64,000 bases of DNA from Anaerolineaceae bacterium (GTDB taxonomy: Bacteria; Chloroflexota; Anaerolineae; Anaerolineales; Villigracilaceae). The translations under genes were made by a program, and so were the position numbers. This document shows, one piece after another, positions 18,226 to 26,256 of the stretch. The stretch is from the NCBI GenBank assembly GCA_009772985.1, contig WOUS01000005.1:62001-126000 (forward strand), given 5' to 3'. Numbering within the stretch: the first letter of the stretch is position 1; each line of letters begins with the position of its first letter. The notes below the pieces were generated by a model. It saw only the letters and a program-made list of their open reading frames with translations. It was not told the origin of the DNA and did not search any database.

Positions 18226-19485
18226 ATGAAAGAAGGTCAAAGACCAATGATCAGACATTCCCGATCCGTCATCTATTCCTTATTACTTCTAACTTTTTCC
18301 TTCTTACTCCCCGCCTGTTCAACCAACCCCGCCACTCCCGCGACGCCCAGCCCGTCCGCCGCGCCGTCAGCCTCCCCCACCCCCTCCACCATGCCCTGCA
18401 CGGTCGTCAGCGGCGGGAGCGGGGCGGCCGCGGCGCTGAAAGACACGCTCACCGGCAATGACCACAGCCGCGGACCGGAAAACGCGGCCGTTACCGTGCT
18501 GGTCTACAGCGACTACCAGTGCGCCACCTGCGCGCTGGTGGCCTCCAATCTCGAGCACGTCCGGCAGGCGCGGCCAGGCGAGGTGCGGCTGGTCTTCCGC
18601 CACCTCCCGCTGACGGGCGAACACGACAAGGCTGCCCTCGCCATCCAGGCCGTCGAAGCCGCCGGGATGCAGGGAAAATTCTGGGAGATGCACGATCTGC
18701 TCTTCGCGAAACAGGCCGAATGGTCCGGGCTGGCCGCGCAGGCGTTCCCCGCCTGGGCGGAGGGACAGGCCGCCGGTCTCGGCATGGACGCGGCGCAGTA
18801 CCAGGCCGACTTCCAGAGCGAGGCGGTGCAGGCCGTCGCCACGCAGTCGGTCCAGTTCGCGGCGGGCGCCTCCCAGCCGACGGTCCCGCTCGTGTTCGTC
18901 AACAGCGCTTCCCCCTACACCGGCCCGGTGGACTTTCCCAACCTGTACCAGGTGGTGCGGCTGACCGCGCTGGCGCAGCGGCAGTTCCCCTTCTGCCCGC
19001 CCATGCAGGTGAACCCGCTCAAGCAGTACATCGCCACCCTGCGCACCGGGCGGGGCGACGTGGTGGTGCAGTTGTACGCCGCGAAGACCCCGCTGGCAGT
19101 GAACAGTTTCGTTTTCCTGGCAAACTCCGGCTGGTACGACGGCGCGACCTTCTACCGCGTCACCTCCGGCGTGGCGCAGACCGGCGACCCGTCGGACACT
19201 GGGCTGGGCAACCCCGGCTACCTGTTCATGGTCGAGGCGGCTGCCGGCCTGAAGTTCGACCGCCCCGGCGTGGTGGCGCTGATGAACGACGGCCCCAATA
19301 CCAACGGCGGGCGGTTCTTCATCACGCTCGCCGCCGCGCCGCAACTGGACGGGCAGTACACCATCATCGGGCAGGTGCTCAGCGGGCTGGACGCGCTGGC
19401 CGCGCTGGCCGCCCGCGACCCGGTCCCCGGTCAGGCGCTGCCGCCCGGCGACCTCCTGCTGCAAATCACCGTCGAGGAAAAATGA
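18226..19485 (+). CDS. Lipoprotein fusing a DsbA-like thioredoxin and a cyclophilin domain
   Basis: A 419-residue surface lipoprotein. The signal peptide ends in L-L-P-A-C, followed by an A/P/S/T-rich linker. Residues about 75-255 form a DsbA/DSBA-like thioredoxin domain with active site C-A-T-C (in Y-Q-C-A-T-C-A). Residues about 265-419 form a cyclophilin peptidyl-prolyl isomerase: F-Y-R-V keeps the catalytic Arg, but the usual N-G-S-Q-F-F reads N-G-G-R-F-F, so the Gln is replaced by Arg. It would combine disulfide chemistry with proline isomerisation for exported proteins. ATG 18226 or 18247 may start it. The next gene overlaps by ATGA. Confidence 0.92.
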   Translation: MKEGQRPMIRHSRSVIYSLLLLTFSFLLPACSTNPATPATPSPSAAPSASPTPSTMPCTVVSGGSGAAAALKDTLTGNDHSRGPENAAVTVLVYSDYQCATCALVASNLEHVRQARPGEVRLVFRHLPLTGEHDKAALAIQAVEAAGMQGKFWEMHDLLFAKQAEWSGLAAQAFPAWAEGQAAGLGMDAAQYQADFQSEAVQAVATQSVQFAAGASQPTVPLVFVNSASPYTGPVDFPNLYQVVRLTALAQRQFPFCPPMQVNPLKQYIATLRTGRGDVVVQLYAAKTPLAVNSFVFLANSGWYDGATFYRVTSGVAQTGDPSDTGLGNPGYLFMVEAAAGLKFDRPGVVALMNDGPNTNGGRFFITLAAAPQLDGQYTIIGQVLSGLDALAALAARDPVPGQALPPGDLLLQITVEEK

Positions 19486-20792
19486 TCCTCCCAGACTCCA
19501 TTCCGGCTCCCGTCCCAACTCCCAGCCCGGCCCCCATCCCGGACCCCGTGCCGCCGGCTGCCGCGCGCAAGGAAACCCGCAGCATCCTGCTCGTGGTCTA
19601 CAACCTGGTCGCCATGGCCGCCCTGCTTGGCATGGCGGCGCTCATGGCTTTCTCGACCCTGGTGATGATGACCCGCAGCCTCCCGGGCGTCGAAGACCTC
19701 GGCTCGCCTCTCCCGAACATCCTGCTGGCCTTCGCGCTGGGCTTTTGCGGACTGCTGTTCATCCCGGTCACGATCCACTCCTTCCGGCGGATGAACGGCA
19801 AAGCGGACCTGCCGGCTGCCCTGCCGCCCCTGCGCGTCTGGACGATCCTGTCCATCCTGGCGGTGTGGATCGTGGCGGCGCTGGCGGCGCAACTGGTGGG
19901 CTGGATCTCCTCCTCGTGGATCCTGCTCCCGCCGCTGGCAGCGCTGGGCGTCGGGCTGCCCATCTACCTGCTGTTCCGCGCCGGGACCGGCGGCCTGGGC
20001 CTGGGTTCCCGCCAGCGGGCATGGAGCGTCTTCGGGCTGGGGCTGACGGCGGGGCCAGCGCTGGCCTCGGCGGTGGAACTGGCCGCGTACCTGGTTGCCC
20101 TCCTGGTCGGGAGCCTCCTCCTGGCGCTCAACCCGGAGTGGCTGGCAGCCTTCACACAATTCGCCGCGCAACTGGAAAACGCCGCCAGCATGGAACAGAT
20201 ACTGACCGCGGCCGCTCCGTACCTGACCAAGCCGGCGGTGATCGCCCTCGTTCTGCTGGCCGTTTCGGTCTTCATCCCGCTGGCCGAGGAACTGGTCAAG
20301 CCGGTGGGGATATGGCTGCTGCGCAAACGTCCGCCCACGCCGCAGGAGGGGTTCGCGCTGGGCGTGATCAGCGGCGCGGGGTTCGCCCTGCTCGAAAGCC
20401 TGATCGCCATGGCCAGCAGCGACAGCGACTGGGGCGTGGCCTTCCTGGCGCGCGTCGGCGGAGGGGTGATCCACATCTTGAACACCGGGCTGATGGGCTG
20501 GGCCATCGCCTCGTTCTGGAAGGAGCGCCGCTTCGGACGGCTGGCGCGCACCTATGGCCTGGTGGTGTTCCTGCACGGACTGTGGAACGCCCTGACCGTG
20601 CTGACCGTGGTGGGCGGCCTGCGGGTGCTCACCTCCCCGAACCAGATGGACCTGCTGGGCAGCGGGATGATGATGGCCAGCATCCTGGGCCTGGGCGCGC
20701 TGGCTGTCGGCGGACTGATTGCCCTGGTTGTGTTCAACCTGCGGATGCGTTCCAAAATTCTGACAACGAATGGTCAACGAATAAATGAATGA
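19482..20792 (+). CDS. PrsW-family intramembrane protease-like protein
   Basis: A 436-residue polytopic membrane protein with about ten hydrophobic segments after a Pro-rich N-terminus. The PrsW pattern is visible: A-E-E-L-V-K-P near residue 270, G-F-A-L-L-E-S-L near 303, a conserved His in G-V-I-H-I-L, and L-H-G-L-W-N near 360. PrsW in Bacillus performs site-1 cleavage of anti-sigma factors, but many relatives have unknown substrates. The start is set by ATGA overlap with the lipoprotein gene, so the two are co-expressed. Longer frames extending upstream are out-of-frame shadows of the lipoprotein gene. Confidence 0.85.
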   Translation: MILPDSIPAPVPTPSPAPIPDPVPPAAARKETRSILLVVYNLVAMAALLGMAALMAFSTLVMMTRSLPGVEDLGSPLPNILLAFALGFCGLLFIPVTIHSFRRMNGKADLPAALPPLRVWTILSILAVWIVAALAAQLVGWISSSWILLPPLAALGVGLPIYLLFRAGTGGLGLGSRQRAWSVFGLGLTAGPALASAVELAAYLVALLVGSLLLALNPEWLAAFTQFAAQLENAASMEQILTAAAPYLTKPAVIALVLLAVSVFIPLAEELVKPVGIWLLRKRPPTPQEGFALGVISGAGFALLESLIAMASSDSDWGVAFLARVGGGVIHILNTGLMGWAIASFWKERRFGRLARTYGLVVFLHGLWNALTVLTVVGGLRVLTSPNQMDLLGSGMMMASILGLGALAVGGLIALVVFNLRMRSKILTTNGQRINE

Positions 20793-20880
20793 GTATGCGT
20801 GAGGAATTCGTTTTACGTTTTTTTCTTTTCGTTTTTCTGTTGTATAATCGCCCCCTCAAACCCAAAACAAGGATTGGAAA

Positions 20881-21531
20881 ATGGATTTCCTTCTCAAGAT
20901 CTTCGACTTCCTCCTGCACATTGACGTTTATCTCGAACAGATCATCGCCCAATACGGCGCGTGGACGCTGGCGATACTCTTCGTCATCGTCTTCATGGAG
21001 ACCGGCTTCGTCGTCACGCCGTTCCTGCCGGGCGATTCGCTCATCTTTGCCGCGGCCACTTTCGCGGCGCGCGGCTCTCTCAACCCCTGGCTGATCTTCA
21101 TCCTGCTGGCGGTCGCGGCCGTGGCCGGGGATACGGTCAACTACTGGATCGGCCACCGCGTCGGGAAGCGCGCCTACACCGGCGAGGTCAAGTGGATCAA
21201 GAAAGAATACATGGAGCGCACGCACGTCTTCTTCGAGAAGCACGGCGGCAAGACCATCTTCCTGGCGCGCTTCGTCCCCATCATCCGCACCTTCGCGCCG
21301 TTCGTGGCGGGGGTCAGCCAGATGTCGTACGGATTCTTCTTCCGCTGGAACGTCATCGGCGGGATCACCTGGGTGGCCACCTTCACCCTGCTCGGCTATT
21401 TCTTCGGCAATATTGATTTCGTCCAGAAGAACTTCGAACTGGTCATCATCGCCATCATCCTCATCTCGTTCATCCCGGCGGTGGTGGAGGGGGTCAAGGC
21501 GAGGAAGGCAATAAAATCGGGAATCAGTTGA
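20881..21531 (+). CDS. DedA family membrane protein
   Basis: A 216-residue DedA/SNARE-associated protein, a family of undecaprenyl-phosphate and phospholipid flippases. It has the motifs F-L-P-G-D-S-L-I-F near residue 50 and F-L-A-R-F-V-P-I-I-R-T near 130, including the two functionally important Arg and the membrane-embedded Asp. Five or six membrane segments. A good ribosome-binding site (AAGGATTGG) precedes the ATG, and a TATAAT box lies at 20843 without a convincing -35. It heads the plus-strand run leading to the sensor kinase. Confidence 0.95.
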   Translation: MDFLLKIFDFLLHIDVYLEQIIAQYGAWTLAILFVIVFMETGFVVTPFLPGDSLIFAAATFAARGSLNPWLIFILLAVAAVAGDTVNYWIGHRVGKRAYTGEVKWIKKEYMERTHVFFEKHGGKTIFLARFVPIIRTFAPFVAGVSQMSYGFFFRWNVIGGITWVATFTLLGYFFGNIDFVQKNFELVIIAIILISFIPAVVEGVKARKAIKSGIS

Positions 21532-21569
21532 TGGCGAATAGCAATTGAACTCAGCAAGAGGTAAACTTT

Positions 21570-23132
21570 ATGAGTCAAGATACTGATAGTCTATTAACTT
21601 CTGAAGAAGAGTACCGGAACATCTTTGAAGCCGCAAGCGAAGCGTTGGTTATCTATGATACAGAGATAGGTTTGGTAGTTGAAGCCAACCCCGCCGCATG
21701 TGAGATGTACGGCTACACTCGCCAGGAATTCGTAGGACTGAATCCAAAGGTCTTCATGCATCCTGAAAGCTATGCCTTGTTTAGGGAACATATCCGCACG
21801 GCTGAACCGGGTGGCATGTTGGAATTGCTCGTCGTCCATATACACAAGGATGGCTCACCATTTCACGTTGAAGTACGCAGATCAATGATCAACTATCGGG
21901 GCCGGCCGTGTTTGTTGAGTACCATCCGAGATGTCAGTCAGCGCATCCAAACAGAAAAAACTCTAAGCGAGCAGATCGAAGCCCGAAGGCGCGAACAGGC
22001 GACTCTGCTCGCCATCTCCCATACCCTGGCATCCACACTGGAACTCCAGCCGGGTTTGATCCTCGAACAATTGCACGAGATCATCGAGTACACACATGGC
22101 GGAGTATTCGCGTTGGAAGACTCTACGCTGGTCACCCTGGCGATGCGCGGGACGCCGCAATTGGAGCAATCCGCGCCTATCCGTATTCACTTGAATACCC
22201 CTGAAACTCTGGTATCGTTATTCAATGGACATCGGCCCATCCTCATCGCCGACGTGTGGAGTGACGACCCGCAGGCGAAATTTATGCGTTCGCTTCTGGA
22301 CGATGGGGCTGCTATGTTGCTCGAAGGAATGCAGTCGTGGATGTGGGTACCGCTGGCGGTGAGAGGCCGCATCATCGGTGGCGTGGGCGTCGCTGAAACC
22401 ACGAAGGATTATTTCACGGCTCACCATGCCGGCCTGGCCTTGAGCGTAGCCGACCAGTCCGCGATCACCATGGTCAACGCGGAACTGTATGGACAGGCAC
22501 AGGCGCTGGCGGTATTGGAAGAACGACAGCGTCTGGCGCGCAACCTGCATGATGCCGTCAACCAAGCACTCTTCTCCGCTGGCTTGATTGCCGAAGTCTT
22601 GCCGCGCTTATGGGAACGAGATCAGGAGGATGCACGGCGATCACTCGAAGACTTGCGCCGCTTGATGCGTGGCGCGCAAGCTGAGATGCGCGTGCTTCTG
22701 GCTGAACTGCGGCCCTCGACGTTGACCGATTCAGACCTGGGCGACTTGTTGCGCCTGTTGGGAAATGCGCTCTCAGGCCGCACCAACCTCCCGGTTACTG
22801 TTACCGTAACGGAGGAGTTCATCCTCCCCGCCGAAGTACAAGTAGCCTACTACCGCGTGTGTCAGGAAGCGCTTTATAACATTGCCAAACATGCCAAAGC
22901 CAGCCAGGTTGAGATAGATCTAAAGCAGGAAGGATCTGTAATCGAATTGCGCATTCGTGACGACGGCCAGGGCTTTGACCCTAAACAAACATTCTCGGGT
23001 CACTATGGCCTGGGCATGATGCGCGAACACGCAGAAGCCGCGGGGGCGCTGTTGACCGTCACAAGCCAGCCTGGTCACGGCACTGAGCTCACGATCCGCT
23101 GGGCTAAAACCCCACTTAAGGAGTCCCTATGA
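21570..23132 (+). CDS. PAS-GAF sensor histidine kinase (NarL-partner type)
   Basis: A 520-residue soluble kinase with no membrane segment. Residues about 10-130 are a PAS domain (Y-R-N-I-F-E-A-A-S-E-A start, G-Y-T-R-Q-E-F), about 150-300 a GAF domain, about 312-380 a HisKA_3 phosphoacceptor with H in L-A-R-N-L-H-D-A-V-N-Q, and about 415-515 an HATPase_c domain (E-A-L-Y-N-I-A-K-H-A N box; D-D-G-Q-G-F and G-L-G-M-M-R G boxes). It would sense a cytoplasmic cue and phosphorylate the regulator whose gene overlaps by ATGA. The downstream stress island is a natural candidate regulon, by position only. Confidence 0.94.
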   Translation: MSQDTDSLLTSEEEYRNIFEAASEALVIYDTEIGLVVEANPAACEMYGYTRQEFVGLNPKVFMHPESYALFREHIRTAEPGGMLELLVVHIHKDGSPFHVEVRRSMINYRGRPCLLSTIRDVSQRIQTEKTLSEQIEARRREQATLLAISHTLASTLELQPGLILEQLHEIIEYTHGGVFALEDSTLVTLAMRGTPQLEQSAPIRIHLNTPETLVSLFNGHRPILIADVWSDDPQAKFMRSLLDDGAAMLLEGMQSWMWVPLAVRGRIIGGVGVAETTKDYFTAHHAGLALSVADQSAITMVNAELYGQAQALAVLEERQRLARNLHDAVNQALFSAGLIAEVLPRLWERDQEDARRSLEDLRRLMRGAQAEMRVLLAELRPSTLTDSDLGDLLRLLGNALSGRTNLPVTVTVTEEFILPAEVQVAYYRVCQEALYNIAKHAKASQVEIDLKQEGSVIELRIRDDGQGFDPKQTFSGHYGLGMMREHAEAAGALLTVTSQPGHGTELTIRWAKTPLKESL

Positions 23133-23776
23133 CAATCTCTCCCTCCCAACCCATTCGCGTCATGCTCGTTGACGATCACATGATGGTGCGCAAAGGCTTG
23201 GCAACCTTCTTGAAAGTTTTCGATGATCTGCAACTGGCGGGCGAAGCCGAAAGCGGCGCAGCCGCCATCCAACTCTGCGGTGAAATCCTGCCGGATGTGG
23301 TGCTGATGGATATGGTCATGCCAGATATGGACGGGGCAACCGCAACACGCGCCATCTGCCAGAAGTATCCACAGGTGCAGGTGATTGCGCTGACCAGTTT
23401 CAAAGAGGGGGACCTGGTCAAGAACGCGCTTGAAGCCGGGGCGATTGCCTATTTACTCAAGGATGTCTCTGCGGACGACCTGGTTCGGGCCATCCGCGCT
23501 GCGCACGCTGGTCGCGCCACACTCTCTCCCGAGGCCGCTCAAGCCTTGGTCGAGACAGCCAATCAACCGCCGGCGCCCGGCCTCGACCTTACGGAGCGCG
23601 AGCGTGAAGTTCTAACCCTGATGATCGAGGGGCTGAACAATACGCAGATCGCCGGAAGACTGACCATAAGTCCATCCACAATCAAATCCCATGTCAGTAA
23701 CATCCTGTCCAAATTAGGTGTTGCCAGCCGCACGGAAGCTGTAACACTTGCGCTGCGTAACCGCATCGTCCCCTGA
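23129..23776 (+). CDS. NarL/LuxR-family response regulator
   Basis: A 215-residue two-domain regulator. The receiver has the acidic pair D-D near residue 16, phosphoacceptor Asp in V-L-M-D-M-V-M-P, and Lys in Y-L-L-K-D. The C-terminal LuxR helix-turn-helix begins L-T-E-R-E-R-E-V-L near 150 and contains the recognition helix S-P-S-T-I-K-S-H-V. The start overlaps the kinase stop by 4 bases. A strong hairpin (repeat R6) follows the stop, so transcription of the pair probably ends there. Confidence 0.96.
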   Translation: MTISPSQPIRVMLVDDHMMVRKGLATFLKVFDDLQLAGEAESGAAAIQLCGEILPDVVLMDMVMPDMDGATATRAICQKYPQVQVIALTSFKEGDLVKNALEAGAIAYLLKDVSADDLVRAIRAAHAGRATLSPEAAQALVETANQPPAPGLDLTEREREVLTLMIEGLNNTQIAGRLTISPSTIKSHVSNILSKLGVASRTEAVTLALRNRIVP

Positions 23777-23785
23777 CCCTCCGAA

Positions 23786-23851
23786 TCTCCCCCAACTGGC
23801 GGAGATCCACCCTCCCCGGCCGATGGATGTGGCCGGGGAGGGTTTGTTGTA
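23786..23851 (+). repeat. Structured repeat, family R6, copy 1 (terminator-like)
   Basis: TCTCCCCCAACTGGCGGAGA forms a small stem. It is followed by a strong stem CCCTCCCCGGCC/GGCCGGGGAGGG with loop GATGGATGT and then TTTGTTGT. Related copies in the same orientation lie at 24324 and 31306. As drawn, this copy would work as a rho-independent terminator for the two-component genes. Confidence 0.8.
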
Positions 23852-23875
23852 TTATGAATTCATGATCCGTGTAAA

Positions 23876-23889
23876 CCATGTATACATGG
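23876..23889. promoter_or_regulatory. Perfect 14-base palindrome upstream of the first glsB-type gene
   Basis: CCATGTATACATGG lies 39 bases before the ATG at 23929. Another palindrome, ATGAATTCAT, stands just before it. Either could be an operator; no protein is assigned. Confidence 0.45.
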
Positions 23890-23928
23890 CAGACTCGCGT
23901 ATCCCTACCATTCACCCAGAAGAAGAAA

Positions 23929-24309
23929 ATGATTAACTTCATTATATGGATTATCGCAGGGGCTTTGATCGGTTGGGTAGCCAGCATCATTATGCAGACG
24001 AATAGTCGGCAGGGCCTGATAGCCGATATTATTGTAGGCATCGTGGGCGCGTTCGTGGGAGGCTACTTCCTGAGCCCTCTGTTCAACGTCAGCACGATCA
24101 ACGAGGGCAACTTTAGCATCCCTGCCCTGTTGGTGTCGCTGGGAGGTGCCGTCATCCTGCTGGCAATCTCCAAGTTATTTCGCAATATAGGCGGGTTCCT
24201 GGTGATCCTCATCATCGCGCTAATCATCTACATATATTTCAACTGCTGGTCAATGGCATCAACATCAGCGTTTTGCACCACCATCAGAGCATTGCCATTC
24301 CTGCAATAG
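23929..24309 (+). CDS. GlsB/YeaQ/YmgE-type membrane protein with extended C-terminus
   Basis: A 126-residue small membrane protein. The first 85 residues match the transglycosylase-associated (GlsB/YeaQ/YmgE) family: I-I-A-G-A-L-I-G-W-V-A-S-I-I-M, G-I-V-G-A-F-V-G-G-Y-F, and a last hydrophobic helix. These are general-stress proteins of unknown mechanism. The final 40 residues add another hydrophobic stretch and a Cys/Ser-rich end not usual for the family, possibly read into flanking DNA. ATG 23929 was chosen by the family N-terminus and AGAAGAA upstream. Closest relative in the window is at 26257. Confidence 0.85.
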   Translation: MINFIIWIIAGALIGWVASIIMQTNSRQGLIADIIVGIVGAFVGGYFLSPLFNVSTINEGNFSIPALLVSLGGAVILLAISKLFRNIGGFLVILIIALIIYIYFNCWSMASTSAFCTTIRALPFLQ

Positions 24310-24323
24310 CGCACCCCCTCCTG

Positions 24324-24390
24324 CCTCCCCCAAGTGGCGGAGATACAAACCCCCCAGTCGATGGATGTGGCCGGGGAGTGTTTGTTGTAA
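24324..24390 (+). repeat. Structured repeat, family R6, copy 2
   Basis: CTCCCCCAAGTGGCGGAGAT, then a stem with CCCCCAGTC and GGCCGGGGAG around the same GATGGATGT loop, then TTTGTTGTAA. Pairing is less perfect than in copy 1. It lies between the extended glsB-type gene and the ice-binding gene. Confidence 0.78.
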
Positions 24391-24391
24391 G

Positions 24392-24431
24392 ATGAGTCTA
24401 TGAAATGAAGCCGCGGGTTTCATAGACTCAT
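24392..24431. promoter_or_regulatory. Perfect 14-base inverted repeat upstream of the ice-binding gene
   Basis: ATGAGTCTATGAAA and TTTCATAGACTCAT around a 12-base GC-rich loop, 41 bases before the ATG at 24472. It could be an operator or a terminator stem; there is no T run after it, which favours the former. Confidence 0.5.
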
Positions 24432-24471
24432 GTGCCGATTATGGCGCACTATTGAATAAGGAGAATGCAAC

Positions 24472-25185
24472 ATGAACAACTCAATTTTTCATCCACTCAG
24501 CAAAACAGTCCGCCTGTTGTTAGTGGCTACGTTAGCTATTGCGCTCATATTGGGCACAGGGCAAATGGCACGGGCTGAACCCTTGGCCGCGACCGCGCCA
24601 GAACTGGGAACGGCCGCCAATTTCGTGGTCCTTGGCGGCGCGGGGGTAACTTGCACCGACTCGACTATCACGGGAGACGTGGGCTCGCTCCTGACGGTCA
24701 TTCCAACTCCGACGTGCAACATCGTCGGGCCGATTCACCAGGGGGACGCTACAGCCATTCAGGCTTTCAACGACTTCTCCGTGGCGTACTTGGAGTTGGC
24801 GGCCGTTCCGTGCCCGGCCGACGCTGACCACAATCTTACCGGGGACCTCGGCGGGATGGTTCTGTCGCCGGGTGTCTACTGTATCAGCGGGGTGGGGCTG
24901 TTGACGAGCCAGTTGACGCTCGACGGACCCTCGAACGGGATCTGGATTTTCAAAGCCGCGACCTCCCTCACACCCATCGGTGGCTCGGTAGTCATGGCGG
25001 GCGGCGGGCAGGCGGGCAACGTGTACTGGCAGACCGGCACCGCAGTGTCACTCGACAATACGAAGTTCGTTGGAACCATTCTCGCGGGATCGGCCATCAC
25101 CTTTACCGGTGTCGGCTCAAGCCTGGACGGTCGAGCGTTGGCGAAGACCGCAGTTACGGCGACTGGAGCCAGCATCAGACGATGA
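24472..25185 (+). CDS. DUF3494 ice-binding-like secreted protein
   Basis: A 237-residue exported protein: a Sec signal peptide of about 35 residues ending A-R-A, then a DUF3494 beta-solenoid domain. Typical segments are G-T-A-A-N-F-V-V-L-G-G, S-T-I-T-G-D-V-G, L-S-P-G-V-Y, and W-I-F-K-A-A-T-S-L ending with G-R-A-L-A. The family includes ice-binding adhesins but many members occur in non-cold organisms, so ice binding is not assured. AAGGAG lies 8 bases before the ATG. It is inside the envelope-stress island and has its own terminators downstream. Confidence 0.93.
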   Translation: MNNSIFHPLSKTVRLLLVATLAIALILGTGQMARAEPLAATAPELGTAANFVVLGGAGVTCTDSTITGDVGSLLTVIPTPTCNIVGPIHQGDATAIQAFNDFSVAYLELAAVPCPADADHNLTGDLGGMVLSPGVYCISGVGLLTSQLTLDGPSNGIWIFKAATSLTPIGGSVVMAGGGQAGNVYWQTGTAVSLDNTKFVGTILAGSAITFTGVGSSLDGRALAKTAVTATGASIRR

Positions 25186-25261
25186 CAAGGGTCATGGGCA
25201 TACCCCGAAGCCATACGGCTCCGACGACAAGAAACGCAAATGAACTGAGCTGAGAACTCGA

Positions 25262-25320
25262 CCGGGAAAGAGCTTCTTCCCGGCAGAAATGAAGAAGGAC
25301 CCTCGCGGGTCCTTTTTCTT
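25262..25320 (+). terminator. Double hairpin terminator after the ice-binding gene
   Basis: CCGGGAAAG...CTTCCCGG (25262-25283) is followed by AAGGACCC/GGGTCCTT (25295-25314) and a T run. The second is a standard rho-independent terminator. Confidence 0.85.
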
Positions 25321-25469
25321 TTGTGGGCCAGCGCACAGAGTGCGTCGCCAGCCAAGACATTTCACTGCGCTACGTACGGCAACGCACAGTGCGCGTCGAG
25401 CCGAAGGCGCATAACTGTCTTACCGACAGGTGACATGAGCCATCGGTTCGAACTAAAGGAAAGACTCAA
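25321..25469 (+). other. Leader region of the receiver-fragment gene
   Basis: Gene-free stretch with two similar GC-rich hairpin words, GCGCACAGAGTGCGTCGC and AACGCACAGTGCGCGTCG, about 50 bases apart. No known riboswitch was recognised. AAAGGAAAG precedes the next ATG. Confidence 0.4.
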
Positions 25470-25829
25470 ATGGACAAGTACGAAGGCAATTCCAAAGCAC
25501 TGATGTGGTTCGTGGCGTTGGTTCTGACCGGCGTTGTGGCCGATTGGCCTACCACATTAGCTCAGGCGCCAGTCAGCCGCGCAGACCTGTTGTTGGTGGA
25601 TTGGGATTTACTTCCCAGCGCGCCTACTGCGGCTCTGGGCGAACTCCGAAAGGTCTGCCCGGCCGCGCTGGTCATTGTTCTCATCAGCCATCTGGACGCC
25701 CGTCATCAAGCCGCACTCTCCGCCGGCGCCGATGCGTTTATCAGTAAAGGTGAAACACCCGAGCGTGTGGCCGAACGCTTGCGTGCCGTTGCCGCGAGTG
25801 TTCCTGTTATAATGATGCCACCTGGCTGA
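25470..25829 (+). CDS. Truncated receiver domain behind a signal-like N-terminus
   Basis: A 119-residue frame with a good ribosome-binding site. Residues 1-30 look like an export signal (N-S-K-A-L-M-W-F-V-A-L-V-L), of a kind I associate with ice-binding-type proteins. From residue 35 the sequence is the second half of a response-regulator receiver: L-L-L-V-D-W-D with the acceptor-like Asp, V-I-V-L-I-S-H, and A-F-I-S-K-G with the conserved Lys. The first beta strand with the acidic pair is missing and no output domain follows. Probably a chimera of two gene fragments; whether the product works is unknown. Confidence 0.6.
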   Translation: MDKYEGNSKALMWFVALVLTGVVADWPTTLAQAPVSRADLLLVDWDLLPSAPTAALGELRKVCPAALVIVLISHLDARHQAALSAGADAFISKGETPERVAERLRAVAASVPVIMMPPG

Positions 25830-25919
25830 ATGAGAGACTTGAAATCCGGCGCACCAACGCTGTCCAAAGCGCCGGCGCAAACTGGGACAGCTTTATCAAA
25901 TGATCTGGAGGATCAAACC

Positions 25920-26159
25920 ATGAACAAAGATATATTCGAAGGCAAGTGGAAACAAATCCGAGGCGAGGCCAAAGCGTGGTGGGGGAAACTCACCGACGAT
26001 GATCTGGATCGGGCCGCCGGTAAGCTCGAAGTACTCGCCGGCCTGCTTCAGGAGAAATATGGCTACACCCGCGAGCGCGCAACCGATGAGATCGACAAGC
26101 GCGTGACGGAGTTTGAAGCCAACCTGAAAAAGAAAACCGTACCCGCCCCCGGAAAATGA
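25920..26159 (+). CDS. CsbD family stress protein
   Basis: A 79-residue hydrophilic protein matching CsbD: N-K-D-I-F-E-G-K-W-K-Q-I-R-G at the N-terminus and a helical charged remainder (W-G-K-L-T-D-D-D, Y-G-Y-T-R-E-R-A). CsbD proteins are induced by general stress through alternative sigma factors in other bacteria; their mechanism is not known. GGAGG lies close to the ATG, so this start was chosen over a longer frame. Neighbours are other stress-type membrane proteins. Confidence 0.94.
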   Translation: MNKDIFEGKWKQIRGEAKAWWGKLTDDDLDRAAGKLEVLAGLLQEKYGYTRERATDEIDKRVTEFEANLKKKTVPAPGK

Positions 26160-26256
26160 TCGGGGATGCCACAGCCCCTTCTATACCAGAGAAGGGGTAT
26201 GAATCAAAAAAGCGCATGGCATTTCGTGCAACTCAAACATTCACAAGGAGACAAAA

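Noticed and set aside
18519-19481. Upstream extension of the PrsW-like frame through the DsbA-cyclophilin gene
   Set aside because: The extension is Arg/Gly/Pro-rich out-of-frame translation. The ATGA overlap at 19482 gives the natural start.
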